Positions 52,401-64,000 of a DNA stretch of 64,000 nucleotides are shown here, piece by piece. Source of the DNA: Cyprinodon diabolis. Its lineage: Eukaryota; Chordata; Actinopteri; Cyprinodontiformes; Cyprinodontidae. The position numbers and the translations under genes are program-made. The notes beneath the pieces are model-generated. The model had not been told where the DNA came from, made no database searches, and saw only the letters and a program-made list of their open reading frames with translations. How positions within the stretch are numbered: position 1 is the first letter of the stretch; every line of letters starts with the position of its first letter. The DNA is taken from positions 26,708,837 through 26,772,836 of the forward strand of contig CM060069.1 in NCBI GenBank assembly GCA_030533445.1, read 5' to 3'.

Positions 52401-55400
52401 ACTTTGACCCAATTAACCGACCTTAAAAAGGTGGACAGAAGCTCAAAGAATCTATGGTCAGATAAACCCAATGATTCTATAAGACCTACTTTTTGTGTTG
52501 CATCACATTTGAAGGTCATGTTACAATAGAGGTACCACCAAGTCAGTTTAAAGGGTACAAAAGCCATGTGAAAAGGATTAACAAGGTGTGCTGCTCTACA
52601 GTAGAACCGTTGATTTGAGGGAGAAAAAAATAATCCAGGATTATGAAGCATAAATAGGTGACAATACTGTCAAGTGACTCATCCAGTCAAATCCACAGCT
52701 AGAATACATCCCTTAGCCCCTTAGCTCTATTCACAATTGGGTTTAGGTTAAAATGAGAAAAGGTACCTCACTCAATTGTTCACCGGCCCTTAAAAACTCA
52801 GGAGTCAAAGGAAGCTGGTTATAGCAATTTAACACTCAACCACACTCGCACAGAAACAATAAAAACACATAAGTGGACTTACGTGCAATCTTCTTCTTGA
52901 GGTAAGGGCAGACAATGAACCAGACCACAAGGGCAGTCACCAGACCACAGGCCAATGAGATGAGCAGGATGCCCCACGGAGGGATATAGGCAAATCCCAG
53001 CACTGAGAGATCACCAGGATCCACAAAGAAAAAGATAAACAAGGCAAATAGAGAAAGAGCATTTCATAAGACAAGGCAGCAGAGGCTACCTTAATAAAGA
53101 ATAGTCCTGAGCACATAACTGGGAAAGGTCCTCCTTATACATTATAACTGAGTACTGCACCATTGTCTTATAGCTATAAATGCAAAGTGACCCCCCCCCA
53201 TGTGAACACTTGCACAAGACCCAACAGGTGAGGAACATAAATAACATGATCCCTATGAGTCCAGCTGACAAATACATGTGAATGCCTTAAAAAAAAATAA
53301 AATACAAAAAGGCAGGCAAAATAATTCCATACAGCAAATTTTTACCGTAGTCAGGGTAACCTCTTGCCAAGACTGCAGCAAAGCTGGTGCAGCACATTTC
53401 AAGCATCTTATTTGAATTTCCCAGCAGAGGTAACCATCTTTGTCTAACAGTTTGAGTCAGCAGTGATTGCTCTTAGGGGAAAAAGTATAAAAAAATAAAT
53501 AAAAAAACACACCAAAACAACCCAGTTATGAGTGACCTTGGATGTGTGCATCATGACTTGTTTTGACAGTTTAAGATTAAAGGAAATGAGAGCCAGGGAT
53601 TCATGATAAGCGTGTCCGCTTTTATGTTAATTGGAGAACAGAGTCCACACTGACAGTGTGCTCTCTCACCGAGTCACAGTGCAGCAGAAGACTGCAGAGC
53701 ACTACTGATGTTTGTTCAGTTGCACAATGGAAGCTCTCCCTCCCCTTGGGACTGGCATAAGACAGCATTGACAAGAGGGCTGCCTTCAGCTACAATACCA
53801 GGTGTTGGGCAACTTACTTATAAGAGAGATGATATTGGTACAATTTATAGAGAAGTAAAATGGTGTTCACTAGAATACCACTTCCACATAGAGTGGGTGA
53901 ATTTATCTCACAAGCACACAATACAGGAAATGAAGTTAACCACGACTATATTCCAAACCCCTCCTCGTAACCTTGGTATTTGTGGCCTACATAACACAAC
54001 AATATGGCCTGTTTTCCTTCCCCTGCATGTTAAAATCCACTTTAATAACTAATCACTAGTAAAACCACCCCTTTATGACTCATTTGCCTGTAAAGTTTTG
54101 TTTCTATGTAGGGCTGGGTATTGTTCAAAAATTTTCGGTTCCGGTACCAATACCGATACCTTCACTTCGATACCGGTTCCTGAACGATACTTTTTTCGAT
54201 ACCAGTTTTATATCAATTCGGAAAAAAAAGAAAATTACACAACATAAAAAAGTACAAATCCTGAGTTTTATTTTAAGCTCTGATTTTTCCATTTACATTT
54301 TTCCTCTTACATAAAAAAAAAATTCAGTGTCTAATATTCACTGTTACATTGTGAGGACCTTTTTACTTAGCAGTTTTCCTTTAGAAAAATTACCATGTCT
54401 GACAAACAAGCCCGTTGAATGGGATCCTATTGACAGCGACCCGCTGGTATGTAAGGGTCTGAGCGGCTCCGACAGAAATATTGGAAGGCAGGATGAACTG
54501 ACTGCACCGATTAAGTTTTCAGGTGGATTTTCCCACTTAAAAATACAATAAAACTACTTTATTCCCACTGATCACAGCAAATATAGCTGCAAGGCAGAGA
54601 AAGGATAGAGTAGCTCCGCCCAACGCGCGTCAGACACACTTTTGCACCGCGCAGCCAGAGCAGCAAAGCTTCTTCAGCCGCGCGTCAGAAGCTGGTACAA
54701 GCAGCAAAAAAGGAAGCAGCAGACTTGATTTTGCTGCTCCTGCTGTGTCCAGTTTGAAAGCACCATTATTCACTCTGCTTTGGCTTTGCACTGCCCACGG
54801 GCTGCTGAGAGGAGGAAGGTCGCGCCGGCTGCGGTCCACTCTTCTGCAGTCAAACACCGGGAAACTTCCTGCTCTTAAATTATTTTCGTGCACGATGTAT
54901 TGCATTGCGCACTATTGGCATCAGTCTTAATAAAGTGAAGCCGCACTTTTGACCTGGGGGGCATTTTAAAGGGGTTCCACGACGCTGCAACCAGTTCACA
55001 ACAGATACACATGAACCCTGGCTGTAGGCGTGACCACCTGTGTATTTTTCCTGGATGACGCAATCACGTTAAGTGTTACAGCCAATCACCGAAACTTGGT
55101 AGCGAAAGACGAGGCATGTTTCGATACTCTGTAGAACCGAAGCATTTCGGTCGGTACCATAAAAGAACCGAAGTTCGGTACCCAGCCCTATTTCTATGAG
55201 TAACTAAGTCTAGAGCAGCAACAAAACATTGTATACATTTTTTGTATACAACTGTGTTATTCTGGAATCTTTAATCAAGTCTATACTTGGACTAGATTTA
55301 CTTCATAAAAAGTGTTGTATTGTTGCAAGTTTTATGACGCATTTCCCCACTTTACTAATATTAGTGCTGATGTTTCAATCATTTAAAACTAACACAACTG

Positions 55401-57296
55401 GAGAGGAGCAACAGCAGTTGAACGAATTGGAAGATGAGTAGACCACAGGTATTACCAAATCATCCATAAAGCATAATCAGCTGAAGTGTGCTGTTGGAAT
55501 CCAGGGCTATAATTGTGGGGTTTTTTTCCCCCCTCCATTTGCCAAAATAAAGTGCTCCCCATCTCACATTGCTGTTTATAAACAGTGTAGCAACATGGCC
55601 GGGGGTTTCCAGTCACTTCATTCTGCTAAAATGTTGAATTGGAGTCTTGCAGCACTCTTGTACTCTGTGCATTGCAAATACTAATACAACTGCTGCACTG
55701 ATGCAAATAAATAAGTCAACGCCCTTTGCTGAAGCAGAAACACAGTTCTAAGATGGTATGATCAAATTTAAATAATATTTCCCAACATGTATTAATATAA
55801 GCCCATTCTGGGGATCTCTTTCCTCATGTTGTGATTGTTCTTTAACTGAATACCCTATATAAATCTAACCACTGCAAGTAATCCTAGGCTAATGTGATTA
55901 ACACAAGGTGGCTTGGCAATATCTCCAAGTGAAGTCTCACACCTTTTAATGCGAGGCACCCGTTTACTGGTCCTCACGTATTGTACATTCCGATGCAAGG
56001 GGCATCAAAAAACTTTGCTGAATGTGTCTGACTAAGCCAGGCTATCTATGCTCCAAGTGCATGTGATCTCCTCTGAACACGCCGATGTGCATGCACATCT
56101 GCACACCAAATGTAGTCAAACTCTGGCCTGTAGCCACCATTTAAAGGGCCCAGGCCAGCTAACATCTTGAACTTTTTGGCCCTGCAGAGAGAAAAAAAAA
56201 ACAAAGGAGCAAAAGCGTCTCGTTTAATAAAGCGTTCTGGAAGGTGAATATAACCAACATATCAAGAACAAGAGCAACAACCAGAAGCAAAAAATTACAA
56301 CCACTTTATCACATTTTTACTTCTCTGAAGTCTGAAGAACACTGATGCCCAGAGTTAATTCTAGTTTCCATGCCCCTGTTGTGCTCCACTCTTAAACTTC
56401 ATTCCAGCTATGACCCACACAGAACCACAAACAAGAGGGCCTAAAAACATGTTAAAATAAACAAGGCTTCTGTGAAAACGGTAAACAGTGTGGTTCTGTC
56501 TGGAATATATGTGTGGGCATCCGGCTGTCTGAGGGAGCTGTTTATTTTAGGTTGTGGCCACTGGCAGTCACGTAAAGAAAAACAAGACAATGATACTCAC
56601 CCGGAGCACCAGTGTACAATATGGAGAAAAGGTTGATTGCCATGGTCACAGCGTAGAAAACAGGCAGAGCCTTCAGGCCGTTAGGTACAGGGTCTTTCTG
56701 TGGTAAAGAAAAGCAATTCAGAAATTGTTCTGTGGCAATACTGCAGCCTGATTTCACTACCAAATTACAGCTTCAAGGTCAAAAACATAATGCGATCCAT
56801 GCAGATGCACAACAGAACAGGAGAGCAACAAAAGACATCTAGTTCCTGTCTCACTACAGATTAAATATTTCAAACAATCCTACCTTTTGTAGAATGAACA
56901 TGCGTATTAAGTAGAAAACAATGCCCGACATTATTCCAGACAAAACGGGACTCAGGAACCAGGAAACAACTGAAAACAGATCACCAAAACTTGAGTATAA
57001 AACAGACAGGAGTACAAAAACACTGACTTCATAAGACGTACAATAGAATTTAAAAGAATTTTTTTTTTATGCATTTACGAGATGCATGTATTGCAAATAA
57101 TTTGCACTAATAAAATGGCTGCCTTACCTATACGAACGAGCTCCAGCCACTTCACTCCTTGCTGACCTTTGGCAACCAATGAGAAACCAATAGTAGCACC
57201 AACGATGCAGTGTGTTCCAGATATGGGGAGCTTAAGAAAAGAGGCAGCCAGCTGCCATACAGCAGAACCTAGGGAAATAAATCGAGGATTACCTTC

Positions 57297-57331
<35 letters not shown>

Positions 57332-57762
57332 ACTGTATAGGACAGTGTAATCATCGTCATCATCTGCATAACATTTCATACAGACATTAGCCCCAGTTCA
57401 TCAAGTTACTTACCAACCATGGCACTGACAGATCCAGCCATCAGCGTGTGCTCAGATCCATTGTACATGCGCACGTCGATGATGCCCTTACGGATGGTTT
57501 CGCTCACTTTTGCCCCAAGCAGCACAGAGCCCAGAGTCTCAAACACTGTAGCCAGAATGCAGGCCTGTCGCAAAGTCACGACCCCAGAGCCAACAGCTGT
57601 GCCAAATGAGTTTGCAACATCATTGGCACCCACAGAAAAGGCCAAGACAAATGCAATGATGAAGCCAACAATAAGCAGCCACAAGTACTCTGTCAGAGGA
57701 GTGTTGGTCATTGCTGCTACAGTAGTAGTCAGTATAACTGCAGCTGTAGTTGGAGAAACCAT
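49494..57762 (-). CDS. slc20a1: Sodium-dependent phosphate transporter PiT-1
   Basis: Plasma-membrane Na+/phosphate symporter of the SLC20/PiT family. Minus-strand coding exons: 57414-57762, 57128-57268, 56884-56969, 56601-56697, 52883-53002, 51679-51954, 50886-51507, 50552-50737, 50357-50441, 49494-49667. The sum is 2136 bp or 711 aa (human 679), all in phase. The two inverted PiT signatures are intact: [20 protein letters not shown] in the N-terminal half and [18 protein letters not shown] across the junction at 50886/50737. The phosphate-site region [15 protein letters not shown] is in the second exon and its C-terminal partner [14 protein letters not shown] spans exons 9 and 10. The hydrophilic loop in exons 6-7 contains [29 protein letters not shown] and [11 protein letters not shown] blocks typical of PiT-1 rather than PiT-2. 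The tail is [10 protein letters not shown] hAT copy is in the intron before exon 5. In mammals this protein is also a gammaretrovirus receptor. Confidence 0.95.
54109..55190 (-). mobile_element. hAT-type DNA transposon, copy 2
   Basis: 1082-bp inverted sister of 26732-27866. Terminal repeats are TAGGGCTGGG and CCCAGCCCTA, with a perfect 8-bp target duplication TTTCTATG (54101-54108 and 55191-55198). The minus-strand interior repeats the decayed BED-finger peptide ([18 protein letters not shown]). The insertion is in an slc20a1 intron, 27 kb from the first copy. Non-autonomous. Confidence 0.92.
57300..57330. repeat. Poly(A) tract
   Basis: About 30 A residues in an slc20a1 intron. Possibly the tail of a lost retro-insertion or simple slippage. 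Confidence 0.8.
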
Positions 57763-59400
57763 GATTGTAGACTATATAGGAATACCTTCACAATTTTAAG
57801 GGAAAGCAATACTTTTAATGGGGCTACTTTTAAAAACAGTAGCCAGTAAACTCAAGAGGTATTGGGTAAATAAATAAATAGATTTCTACAGGACCACCTG
57901 CATTAACAGGATTACTGAGGTCCAGCAGTGCAAACTAGTGAAAATCCAGGGCTGACCAGAAATCAATTAAAGTAAACTACAGGTAAAATAAGAGATTTAT
58001 TGCTATCCAGTAATTAAACGAGATCTTTTGCTGCTGTGTTGGTGCTTGGTTGTCAAGCAGAGGGTGAAACCAGCCATTGTGCAAATGTTACAGCTGGTAG
58101 GCAGGGGGACATTCTGAAAAAAAAAAAACACACAAAAAAAACATTAGTATGAAAAAAGTGACTAGAGAATAACAAAAAAGAAAACCACATATAGAATTTC
58201 TTATACGTATAACAGGACTGCATTAAAATAAGATAAACACTAGGGGCTGCAATCACCGGAAGATCGTCAGCTGCGTGCTTTCCAGAAAAGAGGAAGCCAT
58301 ATTTCGGAAATGGCGCACGAAGAGTAGAGGCTATTAGCACTTAAATAACGATCCGTATCCAAGAGAATGTTTCAGCATCGATGTTTACCTACCCTTAATC
58401 GTGTAAATCATTCAAAGTGGTGCAGAGACAGAAAAAAAAACCGTTATGTCAAATAGAGACACTGCTTTGCTACGTCTGCACGTGTCATTCATTCACACTT
58501 CAAGAAAAACCATTCCCCTTGTGATCGCGAGGCTCGAACAGGCAGTAGGCTACAACATAGCTGTCGCAAACGGCTTAAATTCATTTTCTGACGGCCATAC
58601 TTGCCGCCGTGTGTAATAAACCAAATCTAGGTTATACAAGACGAGTTTGTTTTTTTTCTCCGCCAAAGGGGGGATGCAACCGGATGAGAGTCAGAATGAG
58701 TGTCATATGTTGTTCCACTTTAACTTAATGTTCTACCAAAAGCGTCCAAATCGCTGTATTTTTTATGTATATATCCTTAATGTCAATATTTAGAGATCTA
58801 TTCTAAAACGGTCTTAGTATGTCAATTTATATAAAGCCATACGCCCTCTATCATATATGTGGCGATAGTAGTAATTAAATCAAAAGATTACATAAAATAT
58901 TTATTTAGCTTGCATTTCGTTATTCTTATTAATTCTGCTAACAGCTCATATACCGTCTGTTGTGTCATTGTACGATGTACCATCGGCCAGATGCTAACAC
59001 CGATCGTTCAAACAAGTCTTAAGTAAATTGTCATGCCAATAACCAAAGAAAATATGTTGAAGTGTTAAGAAAAGATTAAAGTAGTACACTCACCAATCGT
59101 TACAGCAGTCAGTCGTGTAGAAAATACTTCCTTTTAGCCGGTAAGCTAATTAGCGCGCGCGCGCGCACAAAACGGCTGGCTTCGATAGCGCGCGCGGGAT
59201 AATGAATAATTAAAGCGGTTATAAAATATGTCTTCAAAAGCTGTATCTAGAATAAATTATAAATATTCGAATGAAAAATTGTACTCAAGACTATGCCTAA
59301 AGAGGAAAAATACTATCGATGAAAACGCGTTCCAAGTTCTAGAAACGTCTCCGTTTGAATGGAAGCTTCTCTACCTCATGTATGAAACTTGCTCACGCCG
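57763..59400 (-). other. slc20a1: slc20a1 5' UTR exons and first intron
   Basis: Upstream of the start codon an acceptor-like AAG sits just before 57785, so coding exon 1 carries about 23 bp of leader. A consensus donor (minus strand GATTG then GTGAGT) ends a likely non-coding exon at 59094. A second acceptor-like TTTTTTTTCAG at about 58113 could define an alternative 5' exon. The rest is intron without a recognised element. Confidence 0.5.
59155..59167. repeat. (GC)n tract next to the slc20a1 first exon
   Basis: An alternating GCGCGCGCGCGCG run, with a second GCGCGCGCG run at about 59189. Alternating purine-pyrimidine GC of this kind can adopt Z-DNA. It lies within 100 bp of the predicted first-exon donor. 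Confidence 0.7.
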
Positions 59401-59530
59401 GTTCTGGGAGGCGTCGGGCTTCCTTCTTTATTGGATGCGCCCTTCAAGAGGCCCCGCCTCTCTCAGATTCTCCTTCACGTGATCGGCGCATGTGGCCTCC
59501 CCGCCCCCGGCAGAGGAGCCGCTTCTGTCG
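59400..59530 (-). promoter_or_regulatory. GC-rich promoter-like region upstream of slc20a1
   Basis: Locally GC-rich with CpGs. It contains an inverted CCAAT box (ATTGG at 59430-59434), an E-box CACGTG at 59476-59481, and Sp1-like CCCCGCC and CCCGCCCC words. The order fits a TATA-less promoter driving slc20a1 on the minus strand. Confidence 0.45.
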
Positions 59531-60072
59531 TAACAAAACCAGGGATGGGTCGGATTTCATTGTGAAATTCGAGTTTGCTCCAGATACAATGAAAAACAAG
59601 GATGTTCTTTTTTTTTTATGGGAAAAAATCATCAAATTAATACCTTTTACACAACGAGCATAATGTTCTCTCATATTTTAATATAGGCTTTACAAGGAAT
59701 AAAGCAGTAGTTTAATCCAAATCATATAAGGATGAACATTAGATTAAGTCATCGACTTTGCTTTAATCCCTCTTCCATTAAAATGATTTAGTCACAATGG
59801 ACACTCAATTTCATTTGTTTGTTAACTTTCCAGCAAGCCCTCATAGTGCACATAGACTTCACACACTACCCTAGTTCAACAGTACTTTTTGATACATTAT
59901 AGCATCTTTAGTGGCTTCATATAGAAAGAGAGAAATTTAACTAAACATATAAGCCCTGTTACAAGTAAACAAAAATCTATAGTCTAAAAACAGTACTGAT
60001 CCAGAAAGTAATGAAAGCTACAATAATGAAAAAACATTTCTCTTATTATCACTTAATTGTTAGGCTATTTTG
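59531..60072. other. Intergenic DNA without recognised features
   Basis: AT-rich sequence between the slc20a1 promoter region and the Rex3-like insertion. I saw no coding exon, RNA gene or repeat family here. Confidence 0.4.
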
Positions 60073-60080
60073 GTTGGTGT

Positions 60081-60691
60081 CCATCCATCCATCCATCTTC
60101 CTCCGCTTATCCGGGGTCGGGTCGCGGGGGTAGCAGCCTAAGAAGGGAGGCCCAGACTTCCCTCTCCCCAGCCACTTCTTCCAAGGAGAAGGCCAGCCGA
60201 GAAACATAGTCTCTCCAGCGTGTCCTGGGTCTTCCCCGGGGCCTCCTCCCGGTGGGACGTGCCCGGAACACCTCACCAGGGAGGCGTCCAGGAGGCATCC
60301 TAACCAGATGCCCGAGCAACCTCAACTGGCTCCTCTCGATGTGGAGGAGCAGCGGCTCTACTCCGAGTCCCTCCCGGATGACTGAGCTTCTCACCCTATC
60401 TCTAAGGGAGAGCCCAACCACCCTACGGAGGAAACCCATTTCGGCCGCTTGTATCCGCAATCTCGTTCTTTCGGTCATGACCCAGAGTTCATGACCATAG
60501 ATGAGGGTAGGAACGTAGATCGACCGGTAAATCGAGAGCTTCGCTTTTTGACTCAGCTCGCTCTTCACCACGACGGACCGGTACAGCGCCCGCTTCACGG
60601 CAGACGCTGCGCCAATCCGCCTGTCGATCTCCTGCTCCCTTCTTCTCTCATTCGTGAACAAGATCCCGAGATACTTAAACTCCTCCTTTTT
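60081..60691 (-). mobile_element. Rex3-like RTE retrotransposon, 5'-truncated
   Basis: The 611-bp insertion is bounded by an 8-bp target duplication GTTGGTGT (60073-60080 and 60692-60699). The minus strand is open for at least 184 codons in the C-terminal reverse-transcriptase region: YVPTLIYGHELWVMTERTR, then LSLRDRVRSSVIREGLGVEP, then GRRPRGRPRTRWRDYVSRL, ending REVWASLLRLLPPRPDPG before a short GATG tail. The intact open frame and clean duplication imply a fairly recent insertion. It lacks the endonuclease and most of the RT, so it is dead on arrival. Confidence 0.88.
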
Positions 60692-61195
60692 GTTGGTGTA
60701 TCACATGAAATACAAGTAAAATGATACGAAACATTGTGTAAAAGCCATTGCACTGTAGCTTTACACATATTGACATAGAAAATGATCAAAGCATGGTACC
60801 AATATAAATTTAAACTTAAAAAACAGCCACCTTCAGCAGCAACATCTTCCACACTTCATGTTTGAAGATGAATTTAACCCAGATGTTCTTTTAAAAAGAT
60901 GGTACATTTAACAGAGTGTTCCAAAAGGTGTCAGATGTTAATTATTTAGCAGAGGGTTTTCTCTGGCTTGTTCATTTTTTTTCATCTGCAGTGGTGTTTG
61001 TTGATTGTTTTCCATCACAGATAGGTCCAGGAAGGAAGAAAGGGTCAGATTTGATTGGATTTACTTACAAGAAACCATAGACATTTGTCAATTATTGTTT
61101 AGGATTTACTTGAAATCAGTAAAAGATTGCAGGAATTATGACTGTAGGAAGGAAATTGTAAACATAAACTATACAACTGGTGATAAAAAAAAAAG

Positions 61196-61325
61196 TATCC
61201 ATCTAGCCATTTTCTCCCACTTATCCCGTCAGGGTCGCAGGGTGGCTGGTTTTTATCTCCACTAGTCTAAGGGGGAAAGGCGGTGTAAACCTTGGACAGG
61301 TTCCCAGTCTGTTGCCAATTAAAAA
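61196..61325. repeat. Teleost interspersed repeat fragment
   Basis: Words ATCTAGCCATTTTCTCCCAC, TTATCCCGTCAGGGTCGCAG, GGGAAAGGCGGTGTAAACC and GGACAGGTTCCCAGTCTG. Inverted relative of the repeat in pcyox1 intron 1. Confidence 0.6.
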
Positions 61326-62359
61326 ATATATATTACTTAAAATATGTTTTTAACATGTGTTAGTATCATAAGGCATAAAAATGTAATAAATTCTTGAAAA
61401 TTCCCAAGGCAATCTTGAAATCATATTAGTGATTGACTTAAAATCACAGTGGATTTTAAAGTATTCACATCAGATCTGCACTGTGATGTATGGGAGAATT
61501 CAAACACTGAAGGTGTTGGAGGGTCCTAAGCAACCTGCAAGCTTATGCCTAAAGCAAGCTTCTGGTATGATAAAACATATTGAATGGAGTCTCTGCAAAG
61601 AGAGCTGCATTTAAAATGCATGATGTTTCTGCGGCATAGATTCACTTGCAAAAAAAGATAAACCTGTAAGGGAGAAGCAATATAAGGCCTTAAAGCATCT
61701 TTTCATTGAAACTCAGCGTCTATTTTTTTTTTACAAGCATTCCAGTTCTTTAAGTGATGCCACAGAGTCTCTGTTAGATTTTGTTTTTGGATTATGGTAA
61801 GAAAATTTCCAGGTATTCATTTTGTGGTTGTTCAGCCCTTGCTTTGTTGCCTCGGTGTACGCTTTGTTATTTTAAAGCTGAAAATGAAAATCTTCTCTTA
61901 AATTTTCTGTCTGATGTGTTACAGTGAACACTGACTAGTACTATTCCACCCACCTTAACACAACATCTGTAAACACAAGTATTATATATCATGATACTGA
62001 AATCACTATATCATATTTGTTTTTTTGTTGTTATTGTTTTTTTGTTTATTTATTTTTTTGCTTTCTAAGTTCATGCCTTTGGGATTGTGGCCCAGAGTTC
62101 TCTGTTTGGTTCATTCTGACACTAACAGGTTCTGCCACACTGTTTTGACAGATGTTATCTAGGTACTGCTGTTTTCTTTAAAGAAAAAGTTTACCCGTGA
62201 CCCTTCTCCTTTGTCCACACATATGGAAATTGCTTCCCTTTACCATCAGCCTCTTGGGTTTATGGTACGCTAGTCTCCTTTATTTACAATAATGTAAATA
62301 AAATTCTTTTTTTTTATTAATCCATTATCATCTTGAGTTGACTATGTTAATTTTAATTA

Positions 62360-62730
62360 AATTCAGTTTATTTATATATACATCATCTCGATGCACTTTA
62401 CAATTCAACCAGATCACACAGTCAAATTGATTCAAAGTTTTCTATCTAAGGAAAACCAGTTGATTGCATCAACTCATTGCCTTGAAGGCAATCTCACACA
62501 CCAAGCATGGTTGTGGCGACAGTGGAGAGGAAAAACTCCCCTTTAACAGGAAGAAACCTCCAGCAGAACCAGACTCAGGGTGAGCGGCCATCTGCCGAGG
62601 CCGACTGGGGTTCAAGGAGACAGAAGCAGACACACAGAAAGAAGCAGAGATACAAAAGGAAAGTGTCAACCAGCTCCAAAGGCCGCCCCGTCCAGGAAAC
62701 ACAGCCAGGCAGACAAGCTCCAAGCCAGCC
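62360..62730. repeat. Teleost interspersed repeat (GGAAAAACTCCC type)
   Basis: Includes GAGAGGAAAAACTCCCCTTT, AACAGGAAGAAACCTCCAGC, AGAACCAGACTCAGG and GCGGCCATCTGCC, a widespread fish repeat I recognise but cannot name. The 148-codon frame across it is a repeat artefact. Confidence 0.65.
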
Positions 62731-63308
62731 CCAATGTCAGAAGATGAATAGAGCACATCCAGCCAGTCACAGTAAGAGAAACAGGACTACACTGAAAAAC
62801 AGGCCAACCTTCAACATCTACGTTAGTTCACAGCATATATTCAATTTGCTTAAGATTTCTTTTTACACCCTTCTCCTGACTGATACTTTAATACATGAGC
62901 TCATTTTGATCTTTTGTAACAACTCTGCAAACTCTTGGTTAAAAGACAGATGAAGATCTGATGAAAGAATCCTGCTTTACTTTACTTTAGCTTCACTGTG
63001 AGAAATAATGTGACTAAGCTCAAGGATAGTGATTCTGAAAGTAAACAAAAGGTGAATCGCAAAGTGTTTTTAACAAAGTAATGCAGTGTAGTACAGGTAT
63101 ATGCTGCAAATACGTTGGCCATCAGGTTGCCCCACCTCTTTATGTTTTAAAATATACCACCCTCAAACATTTTTTGTTGATTTGAACAGCAAACATGCAC
63201 CCAGTAAATACCACTGTGTTAAATATGCAGTGTCAAAGCACATTGACTCTCTTGGAGTAAGGTTTATGCTATGTAGAGAGTTAATTTACTCTCTATATTA
63301 TTGAACTA

Positions 63309-64000
63309 CACTATATTGCCAAAAGTATTTGCTCACCTGCCTTGACTCACATATGAGCTTAAGTGACATCCCGTTCCTAATCCATAGGGTTCAATATGAC
63401 GTCGGTCCACCCTTTGCAGCTAGAACAGCTTCAACTCTTCTGGGAAGGCTGTCCACAAGGTTTAGGAGTGTGTTTATGGGAATTTTTGACCATTCTTCCA
63501 GAAGCGCATTTGTGAGGTCGCACACTGATGTTGGACGAGAAGGCCTGGCTCTCAGTCTCCGCTCTAATTCATCCCAAAGGTGTTCTATCGGGTTGAGGTC
63601 AGGACTCTGTGCAGGCCAGTCAAGTTCATCCACACCAGACTCTGTCATCCATGTCTTTATGGACCTTGCTTTGTGCACTGGTGCACAGTCATGTTGGAAG
63701 AGGAAGGGGCCAGCTCCAAACTGTTCCCACAAAGTTGGGAGCATGGAATTGTCCAAAATGTCTTGGTATGCTGAAGCATTCAGAGTTCCTTTCACTGGAA
63801 CTAAGGGGCCAAGCCCAGCTCCTGAAAAACAACCCCACACCATAATCCCCCCTCCACCAAACTTTACACTTGGCACAATGCAGTCAGACAAGTACCGTTC
63901 TCCTGGCAACCGCCAAACCCAGACCCGTCCATCAGATTGCCAGATGGAGAAGCGCGATTCGTCACTCCAGAGAACGCGTCTCCACTGCTCTAGAGTCCAG
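63309..64000 (-). mobile_element. Tc1/mariner-like transposon, cut by the window edge
   Basis: The left terminus CACTATATTGCCAAAAGTATT is preceded by the TA target dinucleotide at 63307-63308. Minus-strand transposase reading is open from the window edge (64000) to a stop near 63391, at least 200 codons. The first catalytic Asp is in [11 protein letters not shown], the second in [11 protein letters not shown] and the Glu in [17 protein letters not shown], giving a complete DD-E triad in Tc1 spacing. [13 protein letters not shown] is the usual block between. No stop or frameshift is seen in the visible part, so the copy may be young. The N-terminal DNA-binding region and the other terminus are outside the window. 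Confidence 0.93.

Larger units (their letters stand above)
60700..63308. other. Repeat-bearing intergenic DNA
   Basis: Contains teleost repeat fragments at 61196-61325 and 62360-62730, described separately. The remainder is AT-rich with scattered short frames and no recognised gene. Confidence 0.4.

Noticed and set aside
62507..62953. 148-codon plus-strand frame
   Set aside because: It overlaps a widespread teleost repeat and has no domain.

Overview
The window is vertebrate nuclear DNA, almost certainly from a ray-finned (teleost) fish. It has AT-rich introns with GT-AG splice sites and long AT and tetranucleotide microsatellites. The interspersed repeats are teleost-type: Rex3-like RTE retrotransposon ends with GATG tails, Tc1/mariner and hAT DNA transposons, and tRNA-derived SINEs. 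Gene products were recognised from translated exons and my knowledge of the families. No database search was run.

Layout, left to right. (1) 638-4562, plus: the last six coding exons of lysyl oxidase (lox); exon 1 lies outside the window. (2) 5505-10774, plus: complete snx24 (sorting nexin, 172 aa). (3) 13338-22411, minus: complete ggcx (vitamin K-dependent gamma-carboxylase, 15 coding exons, 765 aa), tail-to-tail with snx24. (4) 25519-29969, plus: gmcl1 (germ cell-less BTB protein, 14 coding exons, 501 aa), with a GC-AG intron and a 1.1-kb hAT insertion. (5) 33036-35018, minus: fam136a (138 aa). (6) 35697-37006: two broken, head-to-head exon relics (a SWIM/YqaJ-like N-terminus and a THAP zinc finger) on either side of a TTAA-flanked MITE. 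(7) 37870-43105, plus: pcyox1 (prenylcysteine oxidase, 507 aa). (8) 45048-47840, plus: an unrecognised gene with a TATA box, a signal peptide and a series of tiny, all phase-1 symmetric exons encoding an acidic secreted peptide. This is the most interesting object in the window. (9) 49494-57762, minus: slc20a1 (PiT-1 phosphate transporter, 711 aa), with a second copy of the same hAT element in an intron. (10) 59.2-64.0 kb: repeat-rich intergenic DNA ending in a Tc1-like transposon cut by the window edge.

The recognised genes are housekeeping or physiological and do not form one pathway. lox crosslinks collagen and elastin. ggcx carboxylates clotting factors and matrix Gla proteins. slc20a1 imports phosphate. 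pcyox1 degrades prenylcysteines in the lysosome. fam136a is a small CX3C-rich mitochondrial protein. gmcl1 is a nuclear-envelope/CUL3 adaptor. snx24 binds phosphoinositides. From memory, the human orthologues of ggcx, gmcl1, fam136a, pcyox1 and slc20a1 are on chromosome 2 and those of LOX and SNX24 are on 5q23, so the window joins two human synteny groups.
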